Notes: generated by a model not told the origin, from the letters alone. DNA of 64,000 bases from UBA940 sp031548515 (GCA_031548515.1 JAVBRB010000020.1:1-64000), one strand, 5' to 3'. Shown: positions 9,132 to 17,837, counted from the stretch's first letter. A program made the numbers and translations.

Positions 9132-9165
9132 AAGAAAGCCACGCGGAAAGCGTGGCTTTCTTATA
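9132..9165. terminator. Bidirectional terminator between glycosyltransferase and flippase
   Basis: There is a perfect 13-bp hairpin, 9132-9144 with 9150-9162, with a 5-nt loop ggaaa. A-rich and T-rich flanks on the two sides allow it to end both converging transcripts. Confidence 0.85.
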
Positions 9166-10623
9166 TCAGGTTCTATATTTTATCTTTCCAGATATCTTTC
9201 TCAGGACCTCGACAAATTCTTTGAACCCGTCGGGCCTCAGCAGCGCAGCACCGGCAAAATAAACTGCAGCACCGGCAATGATCTTGACAGCCAGAGCCAG
9301 CCACAGGGGCCATGCGGCTACAAGGAATCCCAAACCCCACACCGTTGCGGCCATAACAGCCGTCAGTCCCAGAATGGGGAGCACGTCACGCACAAGTTTC
9401 CCGGGACCGTAATCACAGTAGCGTCTTCCCATCGAGAAACTCACTGCCATATCTGTGAACGCAATGCCGACCATGCCCCATGCGATAGGGATCGCGCCGA
9501 AAGGAATCGTGGATGCAAGTATGCCCGTGGCAAAAATCTTCTTGATTATTTCGGCCTTCATCACCGCACGCCCGTCACTGCGTGTTTTCATTATATTGTA
9601 TGAAACGATGGTCACCGGCGACATCATTCCGGTCAGTGCGAGTATGCGGAAAAACGGCACAGACCCCTGCCATTCGGGTACAAGGAACAGTTCGAAAAAA
9701 TCAGATGCAACCACTATCAGACCCGCCATCATCGGGAACATTATGAAAACTATAGACGAGACCACCTTGCTGACGCTTTCGGCGAATTTGCGGTCGTCGT
9801 CCCTGATATTCGCGAGGGCCGGAAAGGTGACGGCCTGCATGGCGTTCATAGTCGAGGTAACAGGCAGGTCGCGCAGTTTCCGGGCGTTGTCGTAATATCC
9901 AAGAGTCCCTTTGTGGACCCGCCCTATGACAAACTGCGGTATATTGCTGTAGATATTATTTATAAGGTCTGTTGCGAATATCCGCGAACTATAGCCTCTC
10001 ATCTCCCTGATCGAAGATCCGGAGAAGCGGGCGGAAGGTTGCCATCGTCCTAGGAACCACAGAAGCACGGCTTTGATCCCCATCTGAACGACCCTCTGCC
10101 AAACGAGCGCCCACACTCCGTAACCGTTGACGGCAAGCACGACGGCTACAGCACCCGACCCTGCTATCGCAGCGAAATTGACGGCGGAAATGCGGCGGAA
10201 ATCGAAATTACGTGTAAGCACCGTGTTCTGTATTATACAGAGCGCCCACAGCGGTACGACGAGGTAAAGCACCGGGGCAAGCCTGACCAGCTCCGGCATG
10301 CCGAATATTGATGCGGCCGGATAGGACAACCCCGTCAACACGACGTATATTACAACCGAGACACCGATATTAAACCAGAAAACCGACGAAAAATCATTCT
10401 GTGTCGGGTCTTTTTTCCGGATAAGCGCCTGCGAGAAACCGCTGTCTACGAATGTATTGAACACCGCAAGGAAAGCCAGCAGGATGGCGAACATCCCGTA
10501 ATCGTCCGGCTCGACGCGGTTTACGACTTTTATGCTTACATAGAACAGGAAAAGCGCAGAGGCGACTTTCTCGGCGGTGTTCCAGGCAAAGCCCCGGACT
10601 ACTTTGGATTTAAGCTCGGCCAC
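9166..10623 (-). CDS. Wzx/MATE-like polysaccharide flippase
   Basis: This is a 485-residue integral membrane protein with about 12-14 hydrophobic segments and the N-terminal pattern GFAWNTAEKVASALFLF typical of the lipopolysaccharide biosynthesis/O-antigen flippase (WzxC-like) family. These proteins move undecaprenyl-linked glycans across the inner membrane. It starts 9 nt after the aroQ stop and is probably co-transcribed with it. No wzy or further sugar-nucleotide genes adjoin it, so the substrate is unknown. Confidence 0.85.
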   Translation of the reverse strand: MAELKSKVVRGFAWNTAEKVASALFLFYVSIKVVNRVEPDDYGMFAILLAFLAVFNTFVDSGFSQALIRKKDPTQNDFSSVFWFNIGVSVVIYVVLTGLSYPAASIFGMPELVRLAPVLYLVVPLWALCIIQNTVLTRNFDFRRISAVNFAAIAGSGAVAVVLAVNGYGVWALVWQRVVQMGIKAVLLWFLGRWQPSARFSGSSIREMRGYSSRIFATDLINNIYSNIPQFVIGRVHKGTLGYYDNARKLRDLPVTSTMNAMQAVTFPALANIRDDDRKFAESVSKVVSSIVFIMFPMMAGLIVVASDFFELFLVPEWQGSVPFFRILALTGMMSPVTIVSYNIMKTRSDGRAVMKAEIIKKIFATGILASTIPFGAIPIAWGMVGIAFTDMAVSFSMGRRYCDYGPGKLVRDVLPILGLTAVMAATVWGLGFLVAAWPLWLALAVKIIAGAAVYFAGAALLRPDGFKEFVEVLRKISGKIKYRT

Positions 10624-10632
10624 GCCGCTTTT

Positions 10633-11049
10633 CTATTTTACGAACGCCAGCAACCCCAGACGGTACGAATCGAGTCCGAATCCCATTACAGAGCCTTTGC
10701 AAACCGGGGCGATAAGCGAAATATGCCTGAAACTTTCCCGGGCCAGAATACATGAAATATGCACTTCCACCACAGGAACGCCAACCGCGCCTATTGCGTC
10801 GGCTATCGCGACCGAGGTATGGGTATAACCTCCAGCATTAAGCAGTACGCCATCATATACGCCGTCCGCCGCGTGTATTGCATTGATGAGTTCGCCTTCG
10901 ACATTAGACTGGAGATATTCTATTGCGACTTGCGGGAACGATGTGCGCAGTCCGTCGAGATAGGTTTCAAAATCGGTGCTGCCGTATATGCCAGGCTCCC
11001 TCTTTCCCAGCAGGTTAAGGTTCGGACCGTTAACTATCAGTATTTTCAT
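10633..11049 (-). CDS. aroQ: Type II 3-dehydroquinate dehydratase
   Basis: AroQ removes water from 3-dehydroquinate in the shikimate pathway. The 138-residue product begins MKILIVNGPNLNLLGKREP. It has the catalytic Arg17 and Tyr22, the loop LNAGGYTHTSVAIADAI and His97. The usual HISN motif reads HISC (Cys100), an unusual substitution. Longer in-frame starts at 11070 and 11136 are disfavoured: a TACTTTTG promoter box lies at 11086-11079, and the shorter start matches the family. Confidence 0.95.
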   Translation of the reverse strand: MKILIVNGPNLNLLGKREPGIYGSTDFETYLDGLRTSFPQVAIEYLQSNVEGELINAIHAADGVYDGVLLNAGGYTHTSVAIADAIGAVGVPVVEVHISCILARESFRHISLIAPVCKGSVMGFGLDSYRLGLLAFVK

Positions 11050-11078
11050 GACTTCTGTCGTATGATTCATGATTCTTA

Positions 11079-11086
11079 CAAAAGTA
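11079..11086 (-). promoter_or_regulatory. Promoter -7 box of aroQ (TACTTTTG)
   Basis: Read leftward it matches TAnnTTTG and lies 30 nt before the aroQ ATG. It faces the thiL promoter box 22 nt away, forming a compact divergent promoter. Confidence 0.6.
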
Positions 11087-11108
11087 CAATGCTTTCGCGA
11101 AAAAAAGT

Positions 11109-11116
11109 TATTTTTG
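11109..11116 (+). promoter_or_regulatory. Promoter -7 box of thiL (TATTTTTG)
   Basis: The box matches TAnnTTTG and gives a leader of roughly 90 nt before the thiL ATG at 11214. I looked for a TPP riboswitch in this leader and saw none of its conserved boxes. Confidence 0.5.
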
Positions 11117-11213
11117 TTCGAATTATTGCGAAACAATAATCATCTACCCAGGCCCGCATGTCAGCCGCAGGCTGGCGCGTGACAGTCGAGAGAGATATTT
11201 ATAAAAATAAGCG

Positions 11214-12158
11214 ATGGGATTTTGCGGAGAATTCGGATTTATAGACATGCTTAAGGAAAGTTTCGTCGGCATCGGCGACAATGATATTGTCGGCATCGGC
11301 GACGACTGCGCCGTGATGCCTACAGGCGGCGGCGAGGCGATCGTAGTGACTACCGACATGCTCAACGAGGAGGTCCATTTCCTTCGCGACGCAACTTCCG
11401 CCCGTGAACTCGGCGCCAAGGCCCTCGCCGTGAATCTTAGCGACATAGCTGCAATGGGAGCCAGCCCTGTGGCATCGTTCCTTTCTCTGGCTCTTCCGAA
11501 GGCCTGCCGCGACGAATGGGCCGGAGAGTTCGTCGAAGGCTACCGCGAAGTGTCCGAACGATATGGAGTGAAGTTGGCGGGAGGCGATACCACCGCATCG
11601 AAAAACGGGGTGATAATAAACGTCGGGGTCATCGGCAAGGCGAAATGCAGCCATCTCAAGTACCGCAGCAGTGCAATACCGGGCGATATAATCGCGGTCA
11701 ACGGCATGTTGGGCGAGTCGGCCGCCGGACTGGAGGACATACTCGAATCAAACTTTGAGACTGAACGCGCGGCCATCCACCGCAACCCAGTGCCGCAGGT
11801 CGAAGAGGGCATCTGGCTCGGGAAGCGCAAGGAAGTTCATGCTATGATAGACATTTCGGACGGCCTCGCGTCGGACTTGAAACATATTCTGGACGCATCG
11901 GCAGTCGGTGCGGAGATAGACACGGCAAGCATTCCGACACTCGTTCCGCTGAAACTGGCTGTCGAGGGCGGCGAAGATTACAAGCTTCTGTTCACAGTCG
12001 AGTCCAGGGGCTTCGAGAAACTGAAGGATGACTATTTCGGACGTTTCGGGACGGAACTCTACCCTATCGGGATGATAACTACGGGAGAGCCGGCGATAGT
12101 ATGGACAGAAGAAGGGCATCCGACCGAACTCAGATACGAAGGGTTCACCCATTTTTGA
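11214..12158 (+). CDS. thiL: Thiamine-monophosphate kinase
   Basis: ThiL phosphorylates thiamine monophosphate to the active cofactor TPP. The 314-residue protein begins with the EFGFID motif seen near the start of ThiL. It contains GIGDDCAV, the metal-binding VTTDMLNEEVHF and NLSDIAAMGASP segments, LAGGDTT, DISDGLASDLKHI and the C-terminal EGGEDYKLLF. It is divergent from aroQ and stands alone without other thiamine genes nearby. Confidence 0.95.
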   Translation: MGFCGEFGFIDMLKESFVGIGDNDIVGIGDDCAVMPTGGGEAIVVTTDMLNEEVHFLRDATSARELGAKALAVNLSDIAAMGASPVASFLSLALPKACRDEWAGEFVEGYREVSERYGVKLAGGDTTASKNGVIINVGVIGKAKCSHLKYRSSAIPGDIIAVNGMLGESAAGLEDILESNFETERAAIHRNPVPQVEEGIWLGKRKEVHAMIDISDGLASDLKHILDASAVGAEIDTASIPTLVPLKLAVEGGEDYKLLFTVESRGFEKLKDDYFGRFGTELYPIGMITTGEPAIVWTEEGHPTELRYEGFTHF

Positions 12159-12325
12159 TGTAGATTTTCATTCTGTATCTGCCTGAGTTTGCATTTCCCG
12201 CAAATTTTTCCTATTTTACACAACCCCATACAACCATCGACAAAGCAAACGGAGTTCATCTTACATGGACTTCTGTTGACTTTGCATCTCGTAGCGACAA
12301 AATTTAAACAGATAACCGGATTACG

Positions 12326-13654
12326 ATGGAAAAACAGATCAAGTCTTACACGCTGCACAATTACATGGAGATACCTCAAATATCGTTGCTGCCGGCGGAA
12401 ATGCTGCACGACATCGAGGTGGTCGGCCGCGTGCTGCCCTTCAAGACAAACAATTATGTGGTGGATGAACTGATAGACTGGAATAATGCGGAGAACGATC
12501 CCATTTTCACCCTCAATTTTCCACGCCGAGGGATGCTGAAAGAGAAGCATTATGCGAAGATGGAGCGGCTTATCGCCGAAGGGACGGACAAGGCGGCAGT
12601 GGACCGAGCGGTACACGACATCAGGATGCAGCTCAATCCCAACCCCGCCGGGCAGGAACACAACGTGCCCATGCTGGGCGAAATAAAGCTGAAAGGCATC
12701 CAACACAAATATCCGGAAACGGTTCTTTTCTTCCCCAGCCAGGGGCAGACCTGCCACGCCTACTGCACCTTCTGTTTCCGCTGGCCGCAGTTTTCGGGGA
12801 TGAGCGAGCTGAAATTTGCAATGAAGGAGGCCGACCTGCTGATAGAATACCTGCGCATACATAAAGAGGTGACCGATGTGCTTTTCACTGGCGGCGACCC
12901 GATGGTAATGAGCGCACGCATGCTCGGCTCATACATCCGTCCCCTGTTGACCGAACCCGGACTGGAACATGTCCGCAGCATCCGCATCGGCACCAAGTCT
13001 CTGGCTTACTGGCCCTACCGCTACCTGACCGATGCCGACAGCGATGAAATTATCCGGCTGTTCGACGAGATCGCTGCGTCGGGAAAGAACATCTCGGTGC
13101 AGGCCCACTTCAACCACCCGGTGGAGCTTTCCACCGAGGCTGTGGTTCAGGCGGTAAAGCGCATAAAATCAACCGGTGTGCAGATCCGCACACAGTCCCC
13201 CATCCTACGCCACATCAACGACAGACCGGAGCTATGGTCCGAAATGTGGCGCCGCCAGGTCGACCTGGGGTGCATACCTTATTATATGTTCATCGCCCGC
13301 GACACGGGAGCCAAACACTATTTCGAACTGCCGCTGGACAGGTGCTGGAGTATTTTTCGCCGTGCCTACCGCCGTGTGAGCGGACTCTGCCGCACGGTGC
13401 GCGGACCGAGCATGAGCGACCATCCGGGCAAGATACAGGTTTTGGGCGTGGCAGAAGTCCGGGGCGAAAAGGTCTATGTATTGCGATTCCTGCAGGGGCG
13501 CAATCCGAAATGGGTAGATATCCCGTTCTTCGCCGAATACGATCCGAAAGCGACCTGGTTCAACCAACTAAAACCCGCTTTCGGCGAAGAAAAATTCTTC
13601 TTCGAGCAGGAACGGGCTAAAATCATGGAGACCAAACCTTTCCTTTTCGAATAA
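12326..13654 (+). CDS. KamA-family radical SAM protein (lysine 2,3-aminomutase-like)
   Basis: The 442-residue protein carries the radical-SAM cluster motif CHAYCTFC (Cys143, Cys147, Cys150) in the KamA context, preceded by the TVLFFPSQGQTCH stretch. The family carries out 1,2-amino shifts with SAM and PLP. The C-terminal PLP-lysine region reads RGPSMSDHPGK instead of the glycine-rich PGGGGK of true lysine 2,3-aminomutases. This places it in a divergent branch whose substrate I cannot name. It stands alone between thiL and ruvX, with no lysine-fermentation genes around it. Family assignment is sure, function is not. Confidence 0.85.
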   Translation: MEKQIKSYTLHNYMEIPQISLLPAEMLHDIEVVGRVLPFKTNNYVVDELIDWNNAENDPIFTLNFPRRGMLKEKHYAKMERLIAEGTDKAAVDRAVHDIRMQLNPNPAGQEHNVPMLGEIKLKGIQHKYPETVLFFPSQGQTCHAYCTFCFRWPQFSGMSELKFAMKEADLLIEYLRIHKEVTDVLFTGGDPMVMSARMLGSYIRPLLTEPGLEHVRSIRIGTKSLAYWPYRYLTDADSDEIIRLFDEIAASGKNISVQAHFNHPVELSTEAVVQAVKRIKSTGVQIRTQSPILRHINDRPELWSEMWRRQVDLGCIPYYMFIARDTGAKHYFELPLDRCWSIFRRAYRRVSGLCRTVRGPSMSDHPGKIQVLGVAEVRGEKVYVLRFLQGRNPKWVDIPFFAEYDPKATWFNQLKPAFGEEKFFFEQERAKIMETKPFLFE

Positions 13655-13674
13655 CTAATTTCCGGTTTTGTTGC

Positions 13675-13682
13675 TATATTTG
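13675..13682 (+). promoter_or_regulatory. Promoter -7 box of ruvX-def (TATATTTG)
   Basis: The box ends only 8 nt before the ruvX ATG at 13691, so the transcript would be leaderless or carry just a few leader bases. Confidence 0.65.
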
Positions 13683-13690
13683 TCCGCAGA

Positions 13691-14122
13691 ATGGGCAGGA
13701 TACTTGCAATAGACTACGGCACTAAGCGGACAGGTGTAGCCGTCACCGACCCCCTTCGCATTATAGCGGGAGGGTTGGAAACGGTGCCGACGCACTTGTT
13801 GATGCAGTGGCTGCGGCAATACTTCGCAGCCGATAACGTTGATATAATAGTGGTTGGGAAACCGCTGCGGATGGACGGTACCCCTTCGGAGTCGTGGGCG
13901 CACATCGAACCCTTCGCGGCGCGTCTGCGCAGGGAGTTCCCCGATAAGGAGGTGGTGTGGCACGACGAACGCTTCACTTCGCGTATCGCGCAGCAGGCTA
14001 TAATCACCGGCGGAGTACGCAAAATGGCCAGGCGCGACAAGGCGTTGGTCGACAAGGTGAGCGCGGCTGTGATACTCGAAAGCTATCTCGAAAGCAGGGA
14101 TTATAAAACGATTAACCATTAG
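13691..14122 (+). CDS. ruvX: Putative pre-16S rRNA nuclease / Holliday junction resolvase-like YqgF
   Basis: The 143-residue RNase H-fold protein begins MGRILAIDYGTKRTGVAVTD, the first catalytic-Asp motif of the YqgF/RuvX family. DERFTS and the late DKxxAAVILESYL helix are also present. The family matures the 5' end of 16S rRNA in E. coli. It is followed 57 nt later by def, and the two are likely co-transcribed. Confidence 0.93.
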   Translation: MGRILAIDYGTKRTGVAVTDPLRIIAGGLETVPTHLLMQWLRQYFAADNVDIIVVGKPLRMDGTPSESWAHIEPFAARLRREFPDKEVVWHDERFTSRIAQQAIITGGVRKMARRDKALVDKVSAAVILESYLESRDYKTINH

Positions 14123-14159
14123 AGATTAACTATTAACGAGTTTATCACCAATCTCTAAT
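14118..14159. repeat. Inverted repeat between ruvX and def
   Basis: attagagatt (14118-14127) pairs with aatctctaat (14150-14159), 10 bp, with a second overlapping pairing attaacga/tcgttaat inside. It straddles the ruvX stop region and could act as a weak processing site. It has no T tract, so it is not a standard terminator. Confidence 0.45.
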
Positions 14160-14179
14160 CGTTAATAACTTTCAATTAT

Positions 14180-14725
14180 ATGATATACCCTATTGTCGTA
14201 TATGGTTCCCCCGTACTGAGGAACGAGAATAAGGAGATCGGCATGGATTATCCCGAGTTGGGAAAACTTGTCGAGGACATGTTCGAGACGATGTATGCCG
14301 CAGATGGCGTGGGCCTCGCCGCCCCACAGATCGGTAAGAACATCCGCGTGTTCGTGGTCGACATAAGCCCCTGGGGAGATGACGAGCCTGAATTGGAGGG
14401 TTTTCGCAAAGCGTTCATCAATCCGGAGATATACTGGCGCTCGGACGACGAAACACTCTTCTGCGAAGGCTGCCTGAGCCTGCCGAACCTTAACGAGGAT
14501 GTGTCGCGCCCTTCGACTATAAAAATGCGCTGGCTCGACGAACATTTCGTTGGACATGACGCGGAGTTCGACGGCCGCGCGGCACGCGTCATTCAGCACG
14601 AGTACGACCACCTGGAGGGCATCCTGTTCTCCGACAGGCTGTCGCCCCTGCGCCGGACGCTCATCAAAGGCAAACTGACGAATTTCTCCAAGGGGAAATA
14701 CAGCGCCTCGTACCGAACAAAGTAG
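14180..14725 (+). CDS. def: Peptide deformylase
   Basis: Def removes the formyl group from nascent N-termini. The 181-residue protein has all three family motifs: GVGLAAPQIG, EGCLSLP with the metal-binding Cys, and QHEYDHLEG with the two metal His and the catalytic Glu. Length is normal. It probably shares the ruvX promoter and ends before a hairpin terminator at 14760. Confidence 0.97.
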   Translation: MIYPIVVYGSPVLRNENKEIGMDYPELGKLVEDMFETMYAADGVGLAAPQIGKNIRVFVVDISPWGDDEPELEGFRKAFINPEIYWRSDDETLFCEGCLSLPNLNEDVSRPSTIKMRWLDEHFVGHDAEFDGRAARVIQHEYDHLEGILFSDRLSPLRRTLIKGKLTNFSKGKYSASYRTK

Positions 14726-14756
14726 CTAACGCAGTTAAACCGGATCAAAAAAACAC

Positions 14757-14792
14757 AGAAAAAGCGGCAGGCTTCCCACCTGTCGTTTTTTT
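14757..14792 (+). terminator. Terminator after def
   Basis: A hairpin with cggcagg pairing cctgtcg (one G-T pair) and the loop cttccca is followed by seven T; flanking A and T runs extend the stem. Confidence 0.75.
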
Positions 14793-14963
14793 GGCACGCA
14801 TATTGTTTATAGTAGCATGTGTTGTTGATTCTTCAAAAATATTACGGGATATACAATAATTTTATTGCGATTCCGTTTTATTCACAAAGGATGAAACACA
14901 ACAAGGTTTCTTCATTTATTTAAGTTTGGGTTAGTAGTTTTGGGGACTTCTTAATTCCCCGGC

Positions 14964-15024
14964 AAAGGAGACCATCGTGACGATGCTCTCCTTTTTGTTT
15001 TGCTACGCAAAACAAAAAGGAGAG
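14964..15024 (+). promoter_or_regulatory. Two mutually exclusive hairpins (attenuator-like)
   Basis: Hairpin A pairs aaaggag (14964-14970) with ctccttt (14988-14994) around an inner catcg/cgatg stem. Hairpin B is a perfect 18-bp stem, 14986-15003 with 15007-15024, with a 3-nt loop. The segment 14986-14994 belongs to both, so only one can form at a time. Hairpin A is followed by a T-rich run and could terminate transcription. Whether the transcript reaches uvrB is unknown, because uvrB has its own promoter box. Confidence 0.5.
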
Positions 15025-15056
15025 GAACTTTTCATAATCACCCTTTCAAAAGGGGA

Positions 15057-15080
15057 ACTTGCAAAACCAAAGGTTTTGCG
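15057..15080. repeat. Short palindromic repeat, copy 1 (upstream of uvrB)
   Basis: The core gcaaaaccaaaggttttgc is an 8-bp inverted repeat with a 3-nt centre. The 24-nt segment recurs with one mismatch at 22443-22466 upstream of dnaG. Confidence 0.6.
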
Positions 15081-15223
15081 GTTGGAAAGAATGCATCAAA
15101 AACAAAAAAGAGAGCAAATGAAGAATGATGAAATAATAAAAAATATCTAAAATCGCCTTTGAATCGCAAAACAAATTTTTGCACCATTATTCTATTTCCC
15201 ATTTTTCATTCTTCATTCATTAT

Positions 15224-15231
15224 TATCTTTG
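15224..15231 (+). promoter_or_regulatory. Promoter -7 box of uvrB (TATCTTTG)
   Basis: A perfect TAnnTTTG match whose G lies 5 nt before the uvrB ATG at 15236, which predicts a leaderless uvrB mRNA. Confidence 0.7.
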
Positions 15232-15235
15232 CGAG

Positions 15236-17251
15236 ATGGATTTCAAACTCGTTTCAGACTACTGTCCGACCGGTGACCAGCCCGAAGCCATAGACCAGTT
15301 GGTCACCTCCATACGCAGCGGCAGCTGTCACAATACCCTTCTGGGGGTTACTGGGTCGGGCAAGACCTTCACGGTCGCCAACGTGGTCGCCGAACTGAAC
15401 CGTCCTACGCTCGTATTGAGCCACAACAAGACGCTCGCGGCGCAGCTCTATAACGAGTTCAAAGGATTTTTCCCGGAAAACAGCGTCGAATATTTCGTTT
15501 CCTACTACGATTATTACCAACCGGAGGCCTATCTCCCGGCTTCGGACACATACATAGAAAAGGACCTCAATATCAACGACGAGATCGACAAACTTCGCCT
15601 GAGGGCGACGGCAGCCCTGATGTCCGGCCGGCGCGACGTGCTGGTAGTGGCGAGCGTTTCGTGCATCTACGGCATCGGCAATCCGGAAGATTTCGAGGCC
15701 AACATGTTAGAACTGAAGACAGGACAGGTAGTTTCGCGCAAGAAGCTGCTCTACGACCTGGTCGACATACTCTACACCCGCGTCGAGCGCGACCTTGTAC
15801 CGGCCACTTTCCGCGTGAACGGCGACTCGGTCGACGTGATGCTGGCTTATGGCGAGAGCGCCTACCGCCTTATGTTCTTTGACGACGAAATCGAGGAGAT
15901 CGTATGTATCGACCCCCTTACGGGCAAGCGCCTTGACAAGGTCGACAGCATCCGCATCTCGCCCGCCAACCTTTTCGTAACGACGAAGGAGCGCACCGTT
16001 TCGGCCATAAAACAGATACAGCTCGATCTCGGCGAACAGATAAAATTCTTCGAGTCGCATGGACGATACGCCGAGGCCCAGCGCATAAAGCAACGCACGG
16101 AATTCGACCTTGAGATGATGAAGGAGTTGGGCTACTGTTCAGGTATCGAAAATTATTCGCGCTATTTCGACGGCCGCCAGCCGGGCGCGCCGCCTTTCTG
16201 CCTGCTAAACTATTTCCCGAAAGACTACCTGATGGTGGTCGACGAAAGCCACGTCACGCTTCCTCAGGTGAGGGCGATGTACGGGGGAGACAAGGCGCGC
16301 AAGGAGAACCTCGTCGAGTACGGCTTCCGCCTTCCGGCCGCCCGCGACAACCGCCCGCTCAAATTCGACGAGTTCGAACAGTTGCATGGCACTTCGATAT
16401 ACGTGAGCGCGACGCCTGCGGACTACGAACTGATGAAGTCGGAAGGGATGGTGGTCGAACAGGTCGTGCGCCCCACCGGCATCGTCGATCCGCCCATACA
16501 GGTAAAGATCACCGACAATCAGATAGACGATCTGATCGGGGAGATCGAGAAACGCGCCGTAAAAGACGAAAAGATACTGGTCGCGACACTCACCAAACGC
16601 ATGGCCGAGGAGCTTTCGAAATATTTCGACCGCATCGGCATACGCAACCGCTACATCCATTCCGAGGTCGAAACGCTGGAACGCATCAAAATCCTCGAAG
16701 AACTGCGGGAGGGCATGTTTGACGTGCTGATCGGGGTAAACCTCCTGCGCGAGGGATTGGATCTGCCGGAAGTGTCGCTTGTAGCCGTGATGGATGCCGA
16801 CAAGGAGGGATTTCTACGCAATACCCGTTCTATCACCCAGATAGCGGGACGTGCAGCGCGCCATGCAGGCGGAAACGTCATCCTATATGCTGAAAAACGC
16901 ACCGACTCGATCCGCGAGGCGATAGCGGAAAGCAACCGCCGCCGCGAGAAACAAATAGCATATAACATGCGCAACCGCGTGGTTCCGCAGCAAGCACGCA
17001 AGAGTTCCCGCAGCAACATCCTGCTTGGCGGTGCAGCGACGGGCGACGGTTTCGCCTACGATTTCGGGGGTGCGAACCTAAACATCGCGGCCGACATAAA
17101 AGCCGTATACACCGCTTCGGAACTCGAAAAAGAGATTCTGGAGGTCCGTAGCAAAATGGAAAAGGCGGCGCAGGAGCTGGATTTCGTTTCGGCGGCCAAA
17201 TTCCGCAATCTCATGTACGCCCTGCAGGACAAAATGAAGGAAACTTATTGA
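15236..17251 (+). CDS. uvrB: UvrABC excinuclease subunit B
   Basis: UvrB is the helicase-like damage-verification subunit of nucleotide excision repair. From ATG 15236 the product has 671 residues, the usual size. The Walker A motif GVTGSGKT lies at residues 37-44, and the beta-hairpin segment YYDYYQPEAY with IEKDLNINDEID follows. Helicase motifs such as VDESHVTLPQ, LREGLDLPEVSL and the QIAGRAAR box are present. A C-terminal UVR helix pair near residues 630-670 binds UvrC. A longer TTG start at 15179 is rejected because it precedes the promoter box. Confidence 0.98.
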   Translation: MDFKLVSDYCPTGDQPEAIDQLVTSIRSGSCHNTLLGVTGSGKTFTVANVVAELNRPTLVLSHNKTLAAQLYNEFKGFFPENSVEYFVSYYDYYQPEAYLPASDTYIEKDLNINDEIDKLRLRATAALMSGRRDVLVVASVSCIYGIGNPEDFEANMLELKTGQVVSRKKLLYDLVDILYTRVERDLVPATFRVNGDSVDVMLAYGESAYRLMFFDDEIEEIVCIDPLTGKRLDKVDSIRISPANLFVTTKERTVSAIKQIQLDLGEQIKFFESHGRYAEAQRIKQRTEFDLEMMKELGYCSGIENYSRYFDGRQPGAPPFCLLNYFPKDYLMVVDESHVTLPQVRAMYGGDKARKENLVEYGFRLPAARDNRPLKFDEFEQLHGTSIYVSATPADYELMKSEGMVVEQVVRPTGIVDPPIQVKITDNQIDDLIGEIEKRAVKDEKILVATLTKRMAEELSKYFDRIGIRNRYIHSEVETLERIKILEELREGMFDVLIGVNLLREGLDLPEVSLVAVMDADKEGFLRNTRSITQIAGRAARHAGGNVILYAEKRTDSIREAIAESNRRREKQIAYNMRNRVVPQQARKSSRSNILLGGAATGDGFAYDFGGANLNIAADIKAVYTASELEKEILEVRSKMEKAAQELDFVSAAKFRNLMYALQDKMKETY

Positions 17252-17267
17252 CTTTAGGAAGTTTTCT

Positions 17268-17275
17268 TATATTTG
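17268..17275 (+). promoter_or_regulatory. Promoter -7 box of the GtrA-like gene (TATATTTG)
   Basis: The box overlaps a spurious TTG start at 17273. The short leader that follows opens with a 10-bp hairpin, 17274-17283 with 17286-17295 (ttgcgcaact/agttgcgcaa). Confidence 0.6.
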
Positions 17276-17314
17276 CGCAACTTTAGTTGCGCAAGTGAAG
17301 AAATAAAAAACGAC

Positions 17315-17803
17315 ATGGCTGTACACCACCACATATCCAGATGCTTCGACTGGTTTTACATCAAGCCATTCCGCAGGATAATGTCCATACAGGTATTCCG
17401 CTATCTGATGTGCGGAATCGTTAATTTTATAGTGACCATCGGATGTTATTCCCTGGCCTATAATTTTATCTTCGACAAGCAGAATGTCGATCTCGGTTTC
17501 GTGACAGTTTCGCCTCACGTTGCAGCACTTGGAATATCCCTGCCTGTCAACTTCCTTCTCGGCTTCTGGCTCCAGAGAAACATTAGTTTCAAGAAATCGC
17601 CGCTCAGGGGTCACGTACAGCTGATACGCCATCTCACTATCGCCATGATCGCATTGGTGATCACATACCTTTTCACCAAGTTATTCGTGGACGTATGCCA
17701 CATATATCCTACCATAGCGCAGATCATCATATACTGTATCACAGCAGTCCTGACTTTCCTCGCACAAAAGCACTTCACGTTCCGCGGCGCACAAAAGGAG
17801 TAG
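17315..17803 (+). CDS. GtrA-like membrane protein
   Basis: The 162-residue protein has four predicted membrane helices and the family pattern FRYLMCGIVNFIVTIGCY at the first helix, plus LPVNFLLGFWLQRNISF and the C-terminal FLAQKHFTF. GtrA proteins (PF04138) are proposed to move undecaprenyl-linked sugars or help surface glycan modification. Its monocistronic position gives no partner. The ATG at 17315 is chosen because the upstream TTG lies in the promoter. Confidence 0.85.
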   Translation: MAVHHHISRCFDWFYIKPFRRIMSIQVFRYLMCGIVNFIVTIGCYSLAYNFIFDKQNVDLGFVTVSPHVAALGISLPVNFLLGFWLQRNISFKKSPLRGHVQLIRHLTIAMIALVITYLFTKLFVDVCHIYPTIAQIIIYCITAVLTFLAQKHFTFRGAQKE

Positions 17804-17837
17804 TGGGCACACAACATATTCAATACAACAAAAGTAA

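Larger units (their letters stand above)
14793..15235. other. Gene-free spacer before uvrB with several hairpins
   Basis: About 440 nt without a gene. I see the overlapping hairpins at 14964-15024, the palindrome at 15061-15079 shared with the dnaG upstream region, an AT-rich stretch, and the uvrB promoter at its end. No small ORF with a convincing composition was found. Confidence 0.6.

Noticed and set aside
11117..11213. TPP riboswitch before thiL
   Set aside because: None of the conserved THI-box segments could be found.
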